This document shows, in pieces, positions 6,896-13,735 of a DNA stretch of 18,879 bases. Location: positions 1 to 18,879 of the forward strand of contig CALKPL010000015.1 of NCBI GenBank assembly GCA_937991645.1. Direction: 5' to 3'. The first letter of the stretch is position 1. Each line of letters opens with the position of its first letter. The position numbers and the translations under genes were made by a program. The stretch comes from UMGS1783 sp900555065. GTDB taxonomy: Bacteria > Bacillota > Clostridia > Oscillospirales > UMGS1783. The notes beneath the pieces are model-generated. The model was given only the letters and a program-made list of their open reading frames with translations. It searched no databases and was not told the origin of the DNA.

Positions 6896-6953
6896 TTGCA
6901 ATTTACGCCGTTTTGTACTATGATAAAATAACACGGGGGCCAGGCGGGCCCCC
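6896..6953 (+). promoter_or_regulatory. Promoter and leader hairpin of the GNAT gene
   Basis: TTGCAA (6896-6901), a 17-nt spacer and TATGAT (6919-6924). Right at the predicted 5' end of the transcript lies a perfect 7-bp hairpin, GGGGGCC (6935-6941) with GGCCCCC (6947-6953), loop AGGCG. It has no T-run, so it is not a terminator. A 5'-end stabilising stem or protein site is possible. Confidence 0.55.
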
Positions 6954-6974
6954 AAACGACAGGGAGGGCATAGT

Positions 6975-7460
6975 ATGACGATACGCGGCTATGAACCCGG
7001 CGACCTTGCCGCCATGCGTGAAATCTGGAACGCGGTGGTGGAGGCAGGCGACGCGTTCCCGCAGACCGAGCCGCTTGCGGACGACGCGCAGGCGCGCGCC
7101 TTTTTCGGCGGCCAGACGCATACCGCCGTCGCTGCAGACGGGGAAGGGATCGCCGGCCTGTATATCCTGCACCCCAACAACATCGGTCGGTGCGGACATA
7201 TTGCGAACGCGTCTTTCGCCGTCCGGCCCGGCGCGCGCGGGCGCGGTACGGGCGAGGCGCTGGTGCGCGACTGTATGGCGCGCGGTGCGGAATACGGGTT
7301 CCGGATTCTGCAGTTCAACGCCGTCGTCGCCTCGAACAGCAGCGCCATCCGCCTGTACGAACGGCTTGGATTCCGGCGGCTCGGCCGGGTCGAGGGCGGA
7401 TTCCGGCGGCCGGACGGTACTTATGAAGACATACTCCTGTTTTACATCCCGTTGACGTAA
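6975..7460 (+). CDS. GNAT family N-acetyltransferase
   Basis: A 161-aa cytosolic enzyme predicted to move an acetyl group from acetyl-CoA to an amine. It spans a single GNAT fold: an N-terminal IRGYEPGDLAAMREIWN start, the central strand FAVRPGARGRGTG with the pyrophosphate-binding loop RGRGTG at residues 88-93, and motif B NSSAIRLYERLGF at 121-133. The length is typical. AGGGAGG ends about 7 nt before the ATG at 6975. It is flanked by its own promoter and by the next gene's promoter, so it appears monocistronic. The substrate cannot be read from the sequence; small molecules or protein N-termini are both possible. Confidence 0.88.
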   Translation: MTIRGYEPGDLAAMREIWNAVVEAGDAFPQTEPLADDAQARAFFGGQTHTAVAADGEGIAGLYILHPNNIGRCGHIANASFAVRPGARGRGTGEALVRDCMARGAEYGFRILQFNAVVASNSSAIRLYERLGFRRLGRVEGGFRRPDGTYEDILLFYIPLT

Positions 7461-7466
7461 CCGCGC

Positions 7467-7496
7467 TTTACAACCGAAATAGAGTTGTGCTATACT
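7467..7496 (+). promoter_or_regulatory. Promoter of the dCMP deaminase gene
   Basis: TTTACA (7467-7472), an 18-nt spacer and TATACT (7491-7496) with TGC before it (extended -10). It lies entirely in the short gap after the GNAT stop codon. The leader to the ATG at 7524 is about 20 nt. Confidence 0.65.
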
Positions 7497-7523
7497 TGAT
7501 ACAAACAGACAGGGAGTGAGGCT

Positions 7524-8033
7524 ATGAAACGGCAGGACTACATAACCTGGGACGAATACTTTATGGGCGTTGCCATCCTTGCGGCGCAGCGCAGCAAGGA
7601 TCCGAGCACGCAGGTGGGCGCGTGCATTGTGAGCGGCGAGAACGACAGCTCGGGCGGGAACGTGATTCTCTCCACCGGCTACAACGGGTTCCCCATCGGC
7701 TGTTCCGACGACGAGTACCCCTGGGCGCGCGAAGGCGCGGTGGGAGATACAAAATACCCCTATGTCGTCCACGCAGAACTCAACGCCATCCTGAACGCGC
7801 GCGGCAAATCCCTGCTCGGCGCGAAAATCTACGTCGCGCTGTTCCCCTGCAATGAGTGCGCGAAAGCCATTATCCAGTCGGGGATCCGCGAAGTCATCTA
7901 TCTCTCCGACAAGTACGCCAACACCGAGGGCGTGCTGGCCTCCAAACGCATGCTGCAGTCGGCCGGCGTGCGCCTGCGCAAGCTCGTTCCCTCCAGAGAC
8001 AGGCTCGTGATCGACTTTGCCGTCGACGCATAA
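7524..8033 (+). CDS. dCMP deaminase (ComEB/deoxycytidylate deaminase family)
   Basis: A 169-aa zinc-dependent deaminase predicted to convert dCMP to dUMP, feeding thymidylate synthesis. The zinc site is complete: His83 and Glu85 in VVHAELNAI, and Cys109/Cys112 in FPCNECAK. The N-terminal segment WDEYFMGVAILAAQRSKDPSTQVGACIV is characteristic of the family, and the STGYNGFPIGC segment follows the second strand. Length and single-domain architecture fit ComEB-type enzymes. The ATG at 7524 follows a purine-rich GGGAGTGAGG. No competence genes are adjacent, so the metabolic function is preferred over a competence label. There is no clear terminator after it. Confidence 0.92.
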   Translation: MKRQDYITWDEYFMGVAILAAQRSKDPSTQVGACIVSGENDSSGGNVILSTGYNGFPIGCSDDEYPWAREGAVGDTKYPYVVHAELNAILNARGKSLLGAKIYVALFPCNECAKAIIQSGIREVIYLSDKYANTEGVLASKRMLQSAGVRLRKLVPSRDRLVIDFAVDA

Positions 8034-8076
8034 ACGCAAAAAACGGGCGGGGGCGGGGATGCTTGTTCACGAAAAC

Positions 8077-8133
8077 CGCATTGAAAAATGCGCCGAAATG
8101 TGATATATATTATATTGAGATAATATTATATAT
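8077..8133 (+). promoter_or_regulatory. Promoter with AT-rich imperfect palindrome before the YbjN-like gene
   Basis: TTGAAA (8081-8086), a 17-nt spacer and TATATA (8104-8109) preceded by TGA. From the -10 to the ribosome site runs an imperfect inverted repeat of 12-nt arms (8105-8116 and 8122-8133, one mismatch, 5-nt centre). The -35 sits in a small hairpin, CGCATT-GAAA-AATGCG (8077-8092). The AT-rich symmetry could be an operator or simply promoter composition. Confidence 0.5.
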
Positions 8134-8148
8134 GCAGGAGGTGGCCCC

Positions 8149-8619
8149 ATGTCCTATTCGGCAGAAATTGCGCGCGCGGTCGACGCGTTTTTAACAGCGG
8201 ACGACTGGCGCTACTCTTTCAACGAGGAGGCCGGCATTTTCCGCTTCGGCATGCAGTACGACGGCAAGCTGCAGAAAGTGGACTTTCTCATCCGTATTCG
8301 GGACGAGTTCTTCGTTGTCTACGCCTACCCGCCGCTTACGGCGAAGGACTGCCTGCCCGAAATGGCGGAGTTTATTGCGCGCGCCAATTACGGCCTGCAA
8401 AACGGCTGTTTTGAATTGGATTTTGAGGACGGAGAAATCCGCTTCCGCACCTTTGTCGACTGCGACGGGCAGCTGCCCGCAGAGAGCGTGATCCGCAACA
8501 GCGTCTATACCGCAGTCACGATGATGCGGCGCTACGGCGACGGCATCGCCGCCGTGCTGTTCGGCGCGCAGACGCCTGTGATTGCGGTCGCGGCCTGCGA
8601 AGCCGCGCCCTTCGATTAA
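8149..8619 (+). CDS. YbjN domain protein (type III secretion chaperone-like fold)
   Basis: A 156-aa cytosolic protein with the pattern of the YbjN family (PF10722). Recognisable features are an N-terminal helix with DDWRYSFNEEAGIFRFGM, strands GKLQKVDFLIRI and EFFVVYAYPP, the helix PEMAEFIARANYGLQNGCFELDF, and GEIRFRTFVD. A C-terminal helical part (ESVIRNSVYTAVTMMRRYGDGIAAVLFG) follows. Family members resemble secretion chaperones in fold; their function is poorly defined, with links to stress responses in Gram-negatives. AGGAGG (8136-8141) is 7 nt from the ATG. It has its own promoter, and a hairpin after the gene partly separates it from the DUF3825 gene. The family call rests on remembered pattern, not a search. 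Confidence 0.75.
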   Translation: MSYSAEIARAVDAFLTADDWRYSFNEEAGIFRFGMQYDGKLQKVDFLIRIRDEFFVVYAYPPLTAKDCLPEMAEFIARANYGLQNGCFELDFEDGEIRFRTFVDCDGQLPAESVIRNSVYTAVTMMRRYGDGIAAVLFGAQTPVIAVAACEAAPFD

Positions 8620-8633
8620 CATGCAGTCAACCG

Positions 8634-8657
8634 TTACCTGCCCGTACAGGCAGGTAA
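8634..8657 (+). terminator. Perfect hairpin between YbjN-like and DUF3825 genes (weak terminator or operator)
   Basis: TTACCTGCC (8634-8642) pairs exactly with GGCAGGTAA (8649-8657) over a 6-nt loop. Only three T follow, so termination would be weak or partial. Its position 56 nt before the DUF3825 start allows either attenuation or a binding site. Confidence 0.45.
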
Positions 8658-8712
8658 TTTGCCGTTTGCCGAGATAACGGCGCGCTAAATCGGAACCAAA
8701 AGGAAGGATCGT

Positions 8713-10575
8713 ATGCTCACACTGGAAGACAAGCGGCGTATTTACCAGCTGTTAACCGCCAGTTTCCGCACAGAGGAAGAATACAGCTTTGAAAAAATAG
8801 ACGCGCTGCTCAATAAAAACGGGTACCGCAGCGCGGATTTCGGTTACCCGAAACGCAGAAATATGCTCGAGGAACTCACGGAGTTCCTCACGCTCCGGGA
8901 AGCGGAGCTCGGACGGAACCGGCACTTGTTCGCAACACTCCATTTCTGGAAAGACGGCGCGGACGCGGCGGCGCAGTCCCCTGCGTCGGTAGGCGCGGGC
9001 GAGGCTGCGGCGGCGCACTCCCCTGCGTCGGCTGGCGCGAGCGAGGAGGGCGTGCTGACCGAGAAGGATAAGCGGGAAATATATGAGATCCTTACCGCCG
9101 CGTTCCCGTTTGAGCAACAGCGGCATATGGCGGCCATCTCCAAGTGCCTGAGCGACGAGGGATACGGCAAGGAGCGGTTTGGATTTATCAAAATGAAACC
9201 GATGCTGGCGTCCATGCCCGGATTCCTTTCCATGGAAGAACAGCCCATGAACGGCGTGCCGCAAACGCTGATCACGCTGCACCGGGTACCCGAATGGGAA
9301 CACGCGTACAAAACGGACGCAGACGGCGCGGACGCACCGGCGGACGGCGGCGGGCTGCCCGCCGAGCTGGAGGGACAGGCGTTGCTGATTCCCAAAACCC
9401 TGGCCAAGTTGAACCAGCTCGTCACCGGCGTGCAGGCGCAGCCCGCCCGCGAGATTTTGGACGCGCTGGCGCTCGACTACAAAAACGCGGTGCGCACGGG
9501 CACGGGCCACCGCCGGCAAAACGCGTATGTGTTCCCCCTGCGCCTCAAAGGCCTTGACGGCGAGGACCTGATCGCGTCCATTAAGCCGACCGACCGTGCG
9601 GACGGGCCGCGCTGGGTGCTGAATTTCGCGGGCTATGCATCGGCGCCCGCAGAGCCCGGGCGACAGCTGGAACTGTTCGCATACTGCGGAACCTGGGCGA
9701 ATTTCCTGGACGAACTGGCGGCCAAAGCGCTGCCCGAATCATGGGACTTTGAAGGAGCGCGAAAAAGCAAATTTATTCTGTTTGAGTATATAAAATACAC
9801 TTTCTACCGGCTGCAGCTGGAAGACAAAATTTGCTTTTCGGACGACCGGTCCTTCGCCGCGTTCAACACGGGGCTCGTCACGCGCCATTACGACGACATC
9901 TACGCCTGTTTTGAACCGATCCACGACGAGCGCTACCGCACAAAATGGCGTTTTTTAGAGTTTTGTACGGCGGCCAGCCGGGGGCTTGGCAAGTGGCTTG
10001 TCGACTATTTTCATCCCCTGCCGCAGCCCGCGTCCTATTTCACCAGCATTGACGACCTCTTCTTTGATTCCCGCAAGGAGCTGCACACCGATTTTGAGCA
10101 CATCCTGCTCGACAACATCTCACGCCTGCCCATAGAATTTCTCAAGGAGGAATGCCGCGGCGTGCCGGAGGCGCTGGAAGCGCTGCGGCGGATCAGCGAG
10201 GAAACGGACTATTTTGCAAAAAAGCGGCTGTACCGGGAACTGAGCGGCCTGCTTGACGATACGCCGCGGCTCTATAACCGGCTGCGCAACCGCCTTGAGG
10301 ACGCCATAGAGCTCGCCAAAAAACGGGCGCGCTGGAATTTTAAAACGGCCATCCCCTGCTATACGCCGAGGAAAAACACGATGAGCCTGATGCTCCCGCT
10401 GTCGCTGCAGGACGACGCGCGGGCCGACGCGGCGCTGATTGTGGAAGCGACGCATTCCGGCAACTACCAGGGCCAGACGATTCTGACCATGCAGCAGGCC
10501 TATCTGGACGCGCGCCTGGTCTGCCGGCCGGACAGCGAGTGGCTCAATACCTCGCTTATACGCTCGGAAGACTGA
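8713..10575 (+). CDS. DUF3825 protein with duplicated N-terminal LOTUS/OST-HTH-like modules
   Basis: A 620-aa cytosolic protein. Residues 3-80 (LTLEDKRRIYQLL, KIDALLNKNGY, FGYPKRRNMLEEL, ATLHF) are repeated at about 114-193 (LTEKDKREIYEIL, AISKCLSDEGY, FGFIKMKPMLASM, ITLHR). Each looks like a small winged-helix module of the LOTUS/OST-HTH type, a predicted RNA-binding domain. A Ser/Pro/Ala/Gly linker (about 83-112) separates them and is itself a tandem duplication. From about residue 225 to the end is a DUF3825-type domain: FILFEYIKYTFYRL, CFSDDRSFAAFNTGL, and near the C-terminus NFKTAIPCY, LMLPLSL and QAYLDARLVCRPDSEWL. AGGAAGG (8701-8707) lies 5 nt before the ATG. The transcript ends at a strong terminator 158 nt downstream. 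DUF3825 has no defined activity that I know of, so an RNA-related stress role is inference from the fused modules. The DUF3825 call is from memory of its conserved pattern. Confidence 0.8.
   Translation: MLTLEDKRRIYQLLTASFRTEEEYSFEKIDALLNKNGYRSADFGYPKRRNMLEELTEFLTLREAELGRNRHLFATLHFWKDGADAAAQSPASVGAGEAAAAHSPASAGASEEGVLTEKDKREIYEILTAAFPFEQQRHMAAISKCLSDEGYGKERFGFIKMKPMLASMPGFLSMEEQPMNGVPQTLITLHRVPEWEHAYKTDADGADAPADGGGLPAELEGQALLIPKTLAKLNQLVTGVQAQPAREILDALALDYKNAVRTGTGHRRQNAYVFPLRLKGLDGEDLIASIKPTDRADGPRWVLNFAGYASAPAEPGRQLELFAYCGTWANFLDELAAKALPESWDFEGARKSKFILFEYIKYTFYRLQLEDKICFSDDRSFAAFNTGLVTRHYDDIYACFEPIHDERYRTKWRFLEFCTAASRGLGKWLVDYFHPLPQPASYFTSIDDLFFDSRKELHTDFEHILLDNISRLPIEFLKEECRGVPEALEALRRISEETDYFAKKRLYRELSGLLDDTPRLYNRLRNRLEDAIELAKKRARWNFKTAIPCYTPRKNTMSLMLPLSLQDDARADAALIVEATHSGNYQGQTILTMQQAYLDARLVCRPDSEWLNTSLIRSED
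8965..9048 (+). repeat. 42-bp in-frame tandem duplication in the linker
   Basis: Two copies (8965-9006, 9007-9048) encode AAAQSPASVGAGEA and AAAHSPASAGASEE. The copies differ at a handful of positions. The repeat keeps the reading frame and lengthens the flexible linker between the two N-terminal modules, so copy number may vary between strains. Confidence 0.85.
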
Positions 10576-10732
10576 GCGCGGCGCGCGCAGCCGTTGAAGC
10601 GGTTATAGCCGCCGGCGGCGGGCCGGGGGGGCTGTGTCCGGCCGTATCCGACGCGGACGGCGGCGGCTGACATACCGCAGCGAACGCGGCGGGGCCAGGA
10701 AAGCACACGCTTCACACTCAACCGCATAAACG

Positions 10733-10781
10733 ACAGGCGCGCAAGCTCCCAGGGGGAGCTTGCGCGCCTGTTCATTTTTTT
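10733..10781 (+). terminator. Strong terminator after the DUF3825 gene
   Basis: An 18-bp perfect stem (10733-10750 with 10754-10771, core CAGGCGCGCAAGCTCCC), a 3-nt loop and a T-rich tail ending in seven T (10775-10781). The 157 bases between the DUF3825 stop and this hairpin are GC-rich and hold no gene I can support. Confidence 0.9.
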
Positions 10782-10905
10782 GCTGCCGCGTCAAAAATGC
10801 TACAAAAGGCATGGAACGCACGAGCTTTGTCGGGGCAGATTGAAACGCCGCCCTTTTTTACGATATCATTGGACGCCCAGCCCCGAACTTGCAGACCCTG
10901 ATTTA

Positions 10906-11180
10906 TCACCGCTGCACGCGCATAGAACCGCCGCCGCGCATGAGCGTTTCCACTTCGTCCACAGTCGCCAAATTTACGTCGCCTTCGATCGTGTGCTTAA
11001 GCGCCGCCGCGGCTGCGGCGAAATCAACGGCGTACTGCAAGTCGCCGCGTGCGAGCATTCCATAGATAAAGCCCGCGTCAAAGGCGTCGCCGCCGCCGAT
11101 CCTGTCTACAATGCGCAAATCGTATTCGGCGCCAAAGTAATCCCCGTCGCCCCGTCATTGTATATGGTATCCACAACCAT
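10906..11180 (-). pseudogene. Remnant of a PfkB-family 2-keto-3-deoxygluconate kinase
   Basis: Only the C-terminal quarter of a KDG kinase-like protein survives. Reading on the minus strand, GDYFGAEYDLRIVDRIGGGDAFDAG contains the PfkB signature with the GGGDAF anion hole and catalytic Asp. The frame then ends in GGGSMRVQR and TGA, the characteristic KdgK C-terminus. An intact kinase would be over 300 aa. Upstream, a start ATG (11180) with GGGAGG 9 nt before it encodes MVVDTIYNDGATG and then shifts frame near 11140-11150, hitting TAG. Placed together, the two frames align as one continuous kinase segment, so a frameshift is also present. The ATP/substrate-binding N-terminal domain is missing, so no activity is expected. 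A candidate promoter remains upstream. Its intact form would phosphorylate KDG in hexuronate or Entner-Doudoroff breakdown. Confidence 0.8.
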
Positions 11181-11202
11181 AGCAATTGACCTCCCAAACG
11201 AT

Positions 11203-11231
11203 ATGATAGCAGTTTAAACGGCCTGTAACAA
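11203..11231 (-). promoter_or_regulatory. Promoter upstream of the kinase remnant
   Basis: On the minus strand TTGTTA (plus 11226-11231), a 17-nt spacer and TATCAT (11203-11208) preceded by TGC. Start would fall near 11196, next to GGGAGG (11190-11195). If the point of initiation is correct, the ribosome site would be at the extreme 5' end. Confidence 0.5.
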
Positions 11232-11278
11232 TAACAAATTTGCGTTGTTTGCCAAACCGCACGCAATTTTAACATAAT

Positions 11279-11306
11279 ATGCCGCCGAACAAATGTTCGG
11301 CGGCAT
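11279..11306 (-). terminator. Hairpin downstream of the second foldase gene, with LexA-box-like core
   Basis: Perfect 12-bp arms (ATGCCGCCGAAC, 11279-11290; complement 11295-11306) with loop AAAT. On the minus strand it follows the foldase stop by ~90 nt and is trailed by ATATTATGTTAAAATT, moderately T-rich, so it may act as a terminator. The centre reads CGAAC-AAAT-GTTCG, which also matches the Gram-positive SOS box core; see findings. Confidence 0.55.
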
Positions 11307-11393
11307 GCGAGTCTTGCCGTTTCGGGCCTGAAACAGACGCATATCGTCCGCGCCGGCGACGAATCGCCGCGCACGCCGGTTCCCTCCCCGCTA

Positions 11394-12392
11394 TTACGAG
11401 AGCGTCTCAAAGGACACACGGTCATAATACTCGTTGAAGGAGATCTCCTGATCCTCCATAGACTCCGATATAAACTGGTTATACCGGAACTGCTGGTGGC
11501 TGGTGAGGAGGTCGGATATATTCTCATCTACATAGTCCATATCCAGCGGCAGGCGCTGGATGATGTGGTAGCCGTAATCGGTTTCGACAACGCCGCTGAT
11601 ACCGCCGTCCTCATCAAGCGCTTTTGCCGCCTGCTCAAACTCGGACACCATCTGTCCGTCGGTAAAATAGTATCCGTCCGGCGAATTCGTCATGCCCGGA
11701 TCCTCGTTGTATTCCGCGATCAGCTCGTCAAAATCCTCGCCGGCAGCGGCCTTCTGCCGTACCTCTTCCGCAATCTCCGCCGCGTTCTCCGTGGTCTTGG
11801 CGATCAGCACATGCTTGGCGCGAATATAATCGGACGCAATGATCTCTTTCATCTCGCTCTCGCTCAGCTCATACTCGCCGCCTTTGCCGTACAGCTTGGT
11901 GTACAGCGCGTTTGAACGCAGGTCGTTCTCCATGAGCTGGCGGTATACTTCGTCGGTCATATACTGCGCTTCCAGCGCCTCGACATAGGCCGAATACCCG
12001 CCGAGCTGGTCTATGGTCGCGTCCACCTGATCCTCTACCGTCTGCATGTCGTCATCCGTCAGTGCAACGCCATTGGCCTCCGCAAGCGTCTTTATGGCGA
12101 CGACGGACTTGAGGTTATTCAGCACGTCGTCCTTCAGCGTCTGCTGGGCGTCCGCATTTTCCGTCCAGTAGCTTTCGTCGCCCTGGTCGTAGTTATTCTT
12201 TATGATATAATAGTAATAGCGGTAGAGGTCGAGCGACACGGCCTCTCCGTCAATGGTCATGATACTATCCATTTTGACCGTCTTTCCATCGACCTTCAGC
12301 CTGGCCGACTTTGCTGTTTTCGCGCAGCCGGCGATCAGCGAAAGAGCCATGACGATACTGAGCAGCAGCGCTACTTTGCGGGTAGTTTTCAT
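11394..12392 (-). CDS. Second PrsA/SurA-like peptidyl-prolyl isomerase lipoprotein
   Basis: A 332-aa exported foldase with the same architecture as the protein at 275-1360 but clearly diverged. Signal MKTTRKVALLLSIVMALSLIAGC ends in a LIAGC lipobox (Cys23). A helical, acidic N-terminal region includes a Tyr-rich stretch (LYRYYYYIIKNNY). The rotamase domain (about 190-290) begins YIRAKHVLIA and contains NSPDGYYF and DYGYHIIQ. The start at 12392 is supported by GGAGGA (plus 12400-12405) 7 nt upstream; the open frame extends to 12572 but that part is not protein-like. It is divergent from the aldo/keto reductase operon and probably monocistronic. Having two foldases suggests separate client sets or growth phases; the sequence does not say which. 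Confidence 0.9.
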   Translation of the reverse strand: MKTTRKVALLLSIVMALSLIAGCAKTAKSARLKVDGKTVKMDSIMTIDGEAVSLDLYRYYYYIIKNNYDQGDESYWTENADAQQTLKDDVLNNLKSVVAIKTLAEANGVALTDDDMQTVEDQVDATIDQLGGYSAYVEALEAQYMTDEVYRQLMENDLRSNALYTKLYGKGGEYELSESEMKEIIASDYIRAKHVLIAKTTENAAEIAEEVRQKAAAGEDFDELIAEYNEDPGMTNSPDGYYFTDGQMVSEFEQAAKALDEDGGISGVVETDYGYHIIQRLPLDMDYVDENISDLLTSHQQFRYNQFISESMEDQEISFNEYYDRVSFETLS

Positions 12393-12450
12393 GCATCGTT
12401 CCTCCAAATTTAATTTTCTCGTTTCTGTCTTGAAACGCGTCTGTTTAAAC

Positions 12451-12456
12451 ATTATA
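12451..12456 (-). promoter_or_regulatory. Likely -10 element of the second foldase gene
   Basis: A perfect TATAAT on the minus strand (ATTATA on the plus strand) ~59 nt upstream of the start codon. No good -35 is seen at 16-18 nt, so either an activator or upstream AT-rich sequence may compensate. Confidence 0.4.
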
Positions 12457-12482
12457 ATACAAATAGATGTGCAATGGGTGAA

Positions 12483-12528
12483 TTTTGCAAAAAAATTTTT
12501 GTTTTTTGGTTTTTGCAGCCCTGCAAAA
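12483..12528. promoter_or_regulatory. Paired palindromes upstream of the reductase operon
   Basis: TTTTGCAAAA (12483-12492) and, 18 nt on, TTTTGCAG-CC-CTGCAAAA (12511-12528), both perfectly self-complementary and sharing the TTTTGCA half-site. They lie in the 198-bp divergent gap, about 60 nt before the reductase start. Two related sites suggest a dimeric regulator acting on one or both operons. Confidence 0.5.
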
Positions 12529-12590
12529 CGCAAATCAGGCGCGGGACGCCGCATGGTCTTACGTATATTCACGCAACAGGAGGGAAAAAC

Positions 12591-13718
12591 ATGGATAAAC
12601 GTATGTTTCAGAACAAACCGGTATCGCTGCTCGGATACGGATGTATGCGCTTTCCGACGCGGGAAGAGAACGGAGAACGCAGAATTGATCGGGCGGAGGC
12701 GGAAAAACTATTGGACTGCGCCTATGCCGCAGGCGTAAACTATTACGACACCGCGTACGGATACCACGGCGGCGAATCGGAGCAGTTCCTGGGCGAGGCG
12801 ATGAAGAAATATCCGCGGGAAAGCTTTTATTTCGCGACCAAACTGCCGATCTGGATGATGCAGGACGACGGGCCGGAGCGCATGGAGGAGATATTCTCCG
12901 ATCAGCTCAGGCGGCTGCAGACCGATTATATCGATTTTTACCTGCTCCACGGCGTGGACGCGGACGGGTTTGAGACGGTCAAACGCCTCGGCGCGTATGA
13001 TTTTATCCGGCAAAAGCAGGCCGAGGGCAAGGTGCGGCACGTGGGTATCTCGTTCCATGACACGCCGGAGGTTCTGGAAAAAATTCTGGACACGTATGCG
13101 TTCGACTTTGTCCAGATCCAACTCAATTACCTGGACTGGACTATGCAGAATGCAAAGCGTCAGTACGAACTGCTGGAAGAACGCGGCATCCCCTGCGTCG
13201 TTATGGAGCCGGTGCGCGGCGGCGCGCTCGCAAGCCTGGACAAAGACGCGGCCGCCGTGCTCAAACAGGCGCGGCCGCAGGACAGCGTGGCTTCCTGGGC
13301 CATGCGCTTTGTCGCAAGCCTGCCGGGCGTGCTGACCATTTTGAGCGGGATGACGACCATGGATCAGCTCCAGGACAACCTATGCACCCTTTCTGGATTT
13401 TCGCCGCTTTCCGACGCAGACCGCGACACGCTTGAAACCGCGATCGGCATTTTCCGAAAAAACGGGATTATTCCCTGCACGGGCTGCTGGTATTGTATGG
13501 ACTGTCCCGTGGGCGTGCAGATCCCCGACAATTTTAGCCGTTACAATATCTACACAGTGACAAAGGACGAGCAGGCGTATCGGAAAAGCTACGAACAGTT
13601 TGAACCAAAGGCGCGCGCGTCGGCATGCGTTGCCTGCGGCCGGTGCGCAAGCCGTTGCCCGCAGCAGATCGACATACCCGCAAAGCTGAAAATGATTGCG
13701 GACATGATGGAAAAATAA
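12591..13718 (+). CDS. Aldo/keto reductase with C-terminal two-cluster ferredoxin domain
   Basis: A 375-aa cytosolic oxidoreductase. Residues 1-280 form an aldo/keto reductase barrel with the catalytic tetrad Asp53 and Tyr58 (DTAYGYHGGESE), Lys84 (FATKLP) and His120 (FYLLHG). The C-terminus carries two cysteine sets: Cys296/299/302/305 in CTGCWYCMDCP, and Cys346/349/352/356 in CVACGRCASRCP. These are suited to two [4Fe-4S] clusters. This AKR-ferredoxin architecture is common in anaerobic Clostridia. The fused clusters suggest electron exchange with a carrier, perhaps besides NAD(P)H; this is inference. AGGAGGG (12578-12584) precedes the ATG at 12591, which excludes an implausible 39-codon extension. 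It leads an operon with a short-chain dehydrogenase 17 nt downstream. The carbonyl substrate is unknown. Confidence 0.92.
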   Translation: MDKRMFQNKPVSLLGYGCMRFPTREENGERRIDRAEAEKLLDCAYAAGVNYYDTAYGYHGGESEQFLGEAMKKYPRESFYFATKLPIWMMQDDGPERMEEIFSDQLRRLQTDYIDFYLLHGVDADGFETVKRLGAYDFIRQKQAEGKVRHVGISFHDTPEVLEKILDTYAFDFVQIQLNYLDWTMQNAKRQYELLEERGIPCVVMEPVRGGALASLDKDAAAVLKQARPQDSVASWAMRFVASLPGVLTILSGMTTMDQLQDNLCTLSGFSPLSDADRDTLETAIGIFRKNGIIPCTGCWYCMDCPVGVQIPDNFSRYNIYTVTKDEQAYRKSYEQFEPKARASACVACGRCASRCPQQIDIPAKLKMIADMMEK

Positions 13719-13735
13719 CGCGTACAGAGAACGGA

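Noticed and set aside
7471..7488. ACAAC...GTTGT symmetry in the dCMP deaminase promoter as a second site for the dinB operator protein
   Set aside because: The half-site spacing differs and the outer bases do not match, so it is not the same motif.
6918..8039. 373-codon open frame on the minus strand
   Set aside because: It lies opposite the GNAT and dCMP deaminase genes, which have full catalytic motifs, ribosome sites and promoters. Its product has no recognisable pattern; GC-rich codon bias opens antisense frames.
10780..11217. 145-codon open frame on the plus strand
   Set aside because: It is antisense to the KDG kinase remnant, whose motifs on the minus strand are unmistakable.
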